Positions 63,829 to 64,000 of a stretch of 64,000 nt of DNA are shown here, piece after piece. A program made the position numbers and the translations under genes. Within the stretch, counting starts at the first letter, position 1; each line of letters begins with the position of its first letter. The stretch is from the NCBI GenBank assembly GCA_946699065.1, contig CAMPDV010001960.1, positions 1 to 64,000 on the forward strand, read 5' to 3'. Under the pieces are notes generated by a model. The model made no database searches. It was not told the origin of the DNA and worked only from the letters and a program-made list of their open reading frames with translations. This DNA comes from Loxodes magnus (Eukaryota; Ciliophora; Karyorelictea; Loxodida; Loxodidae).

Positions 63829-64000
63829 TCTATCAAAGTCTGGGATTTCCAGACTGGAAGTTGTACTCGAACGATAAGTGGACATTCCAAGGCAGTTAAT
63901 TCGGTTGCGATCTCCAATGATCAGAAGTTCATTATCTCCGGAAGTCTTGATAAATCTATCAAAGTCTGGGATTTCCAGACTGGAAGTTGTACTCGGACAT
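63829..64000 (+). CDS. WD40 open run leaving the window
   Basis: After the TGA, the frame reads DHS, TISG, KAVN, LDKS and remains open at the window edge. The array clearly continues beyond 64000, so start, end and full gene context cannot be judged here. Confidence 0.3.

Larger units (their letters stand above)
33481..64000 (+). repeat. Right arm: WD40-encoding 126-bp tandem array, plus strand
   Basis: About 242 monomers of the same 126-bp family continue on the opposite strand to the window edge, so the array is not closed on this side. From about 38.6 kb onward the 126-bp phase is kept for 25 kb, apart from two 2-bp deletions at about 46183 and 49078. The frame therefore runs through three long stretches: up to 46.18 kb, 46.18-49.08 kb, and 49.08 kb to the end. 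The first 5 kb after the junction (33.5-38.6 kb) carry about 15 private small indels. In-frame TGA and TAG codons divide the arm into open segments of 2 to 11 repeats. Confidence 0.95.

Noticed and set aside
1..64000. CRISPR array
   Set aside because: The period is 126 bp with no unique spacers; the whole unit is conserved and translates as a WD40 repeat.
49080..64000. Genetic code with TGA and TAG as sense codons
   Set aside because: It would open the frame for 15 kb. But the conserved Trp is always TGG, stops are confined to a few monomer types spread by duplication, and frame-shifting monomers spread too. Kept only as a check in the findings.

Overview
The whole 64 kb is one kind of sequence: a head-to-tail array of about 500 near-identical 126-bp monomers. 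Each monomer encodes one 42-residue WD40 (beta-propeller) repeat. No other gene, RNA gene, mobile element or unique flank was found. The unit is about 43% GC (counted on one monomer). A WD40 satellite of this size and homogeneity fits a microbial eukaryote best, but large WD40 arrays also occur in cyanobacteria. Nothing here fixes the taxon.

The array is a giant inverted duplication. In 1-33466 the repeats read on the minus strand; in 33481-64000 they read on the plus strand. The arms meet at a 9-bp stem (33458-33466 / 33481-33489) around a 14-nt spacer, so mirrored positions add up to 66947. The inner arms, about 22.5-33.47 kb (block R) and 33.48-44.46 kb (R'), mirror each other monomer by monomer. 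Further out, block A (1-5.1 kb) mirrors A' (44.46-49.56 kb, sum 49559). Between A and R the left arm carries about 17.39 kb (138 monomers) that the right arm lacks. This extra part is block P (5.1-16.3 kb, same as R at an offset of 17388) and block Q (16.3-22.6 kb, same as part of P at an offset of about 7184). Beyond A', the right arm has two higher-order tandem duplications, of 3150 bp (25 monomers, 49.8-56.1 kb) and 3276 bp (26 monomers, 55.6-62.0 kb).

Coding state: the WD40 frame is obvious throughout but is broken by recurrent in-frame stops. These are TGA before the tetrad Asp, TAG or TGA just after the GH motif, and TAA created by a recurring 2-bp deletion. No in-frame ATG was seen anywhere in the WD40 frame, so every open segment is an internal fragment. 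The longest open segments hold 8-11 repeats, enough for one propeller. Monomers vary mainly at a few residues (4, 5, 7, 14, 23, 25 when G of GH is residue 1). Five of these match the top-face hypervariable positions I recall for fungal HET-E/HET-D-type NLR receptors.

A caution on quality: private 1-nt indels are common (about 1 per kb or more) from the left end to about 38.6 kb, and none were noticed from 38.6 to 64 kb. The fold-back and the extra left-arm blocks could therefore be a long-read or assembly product rather than real chromosome structure.
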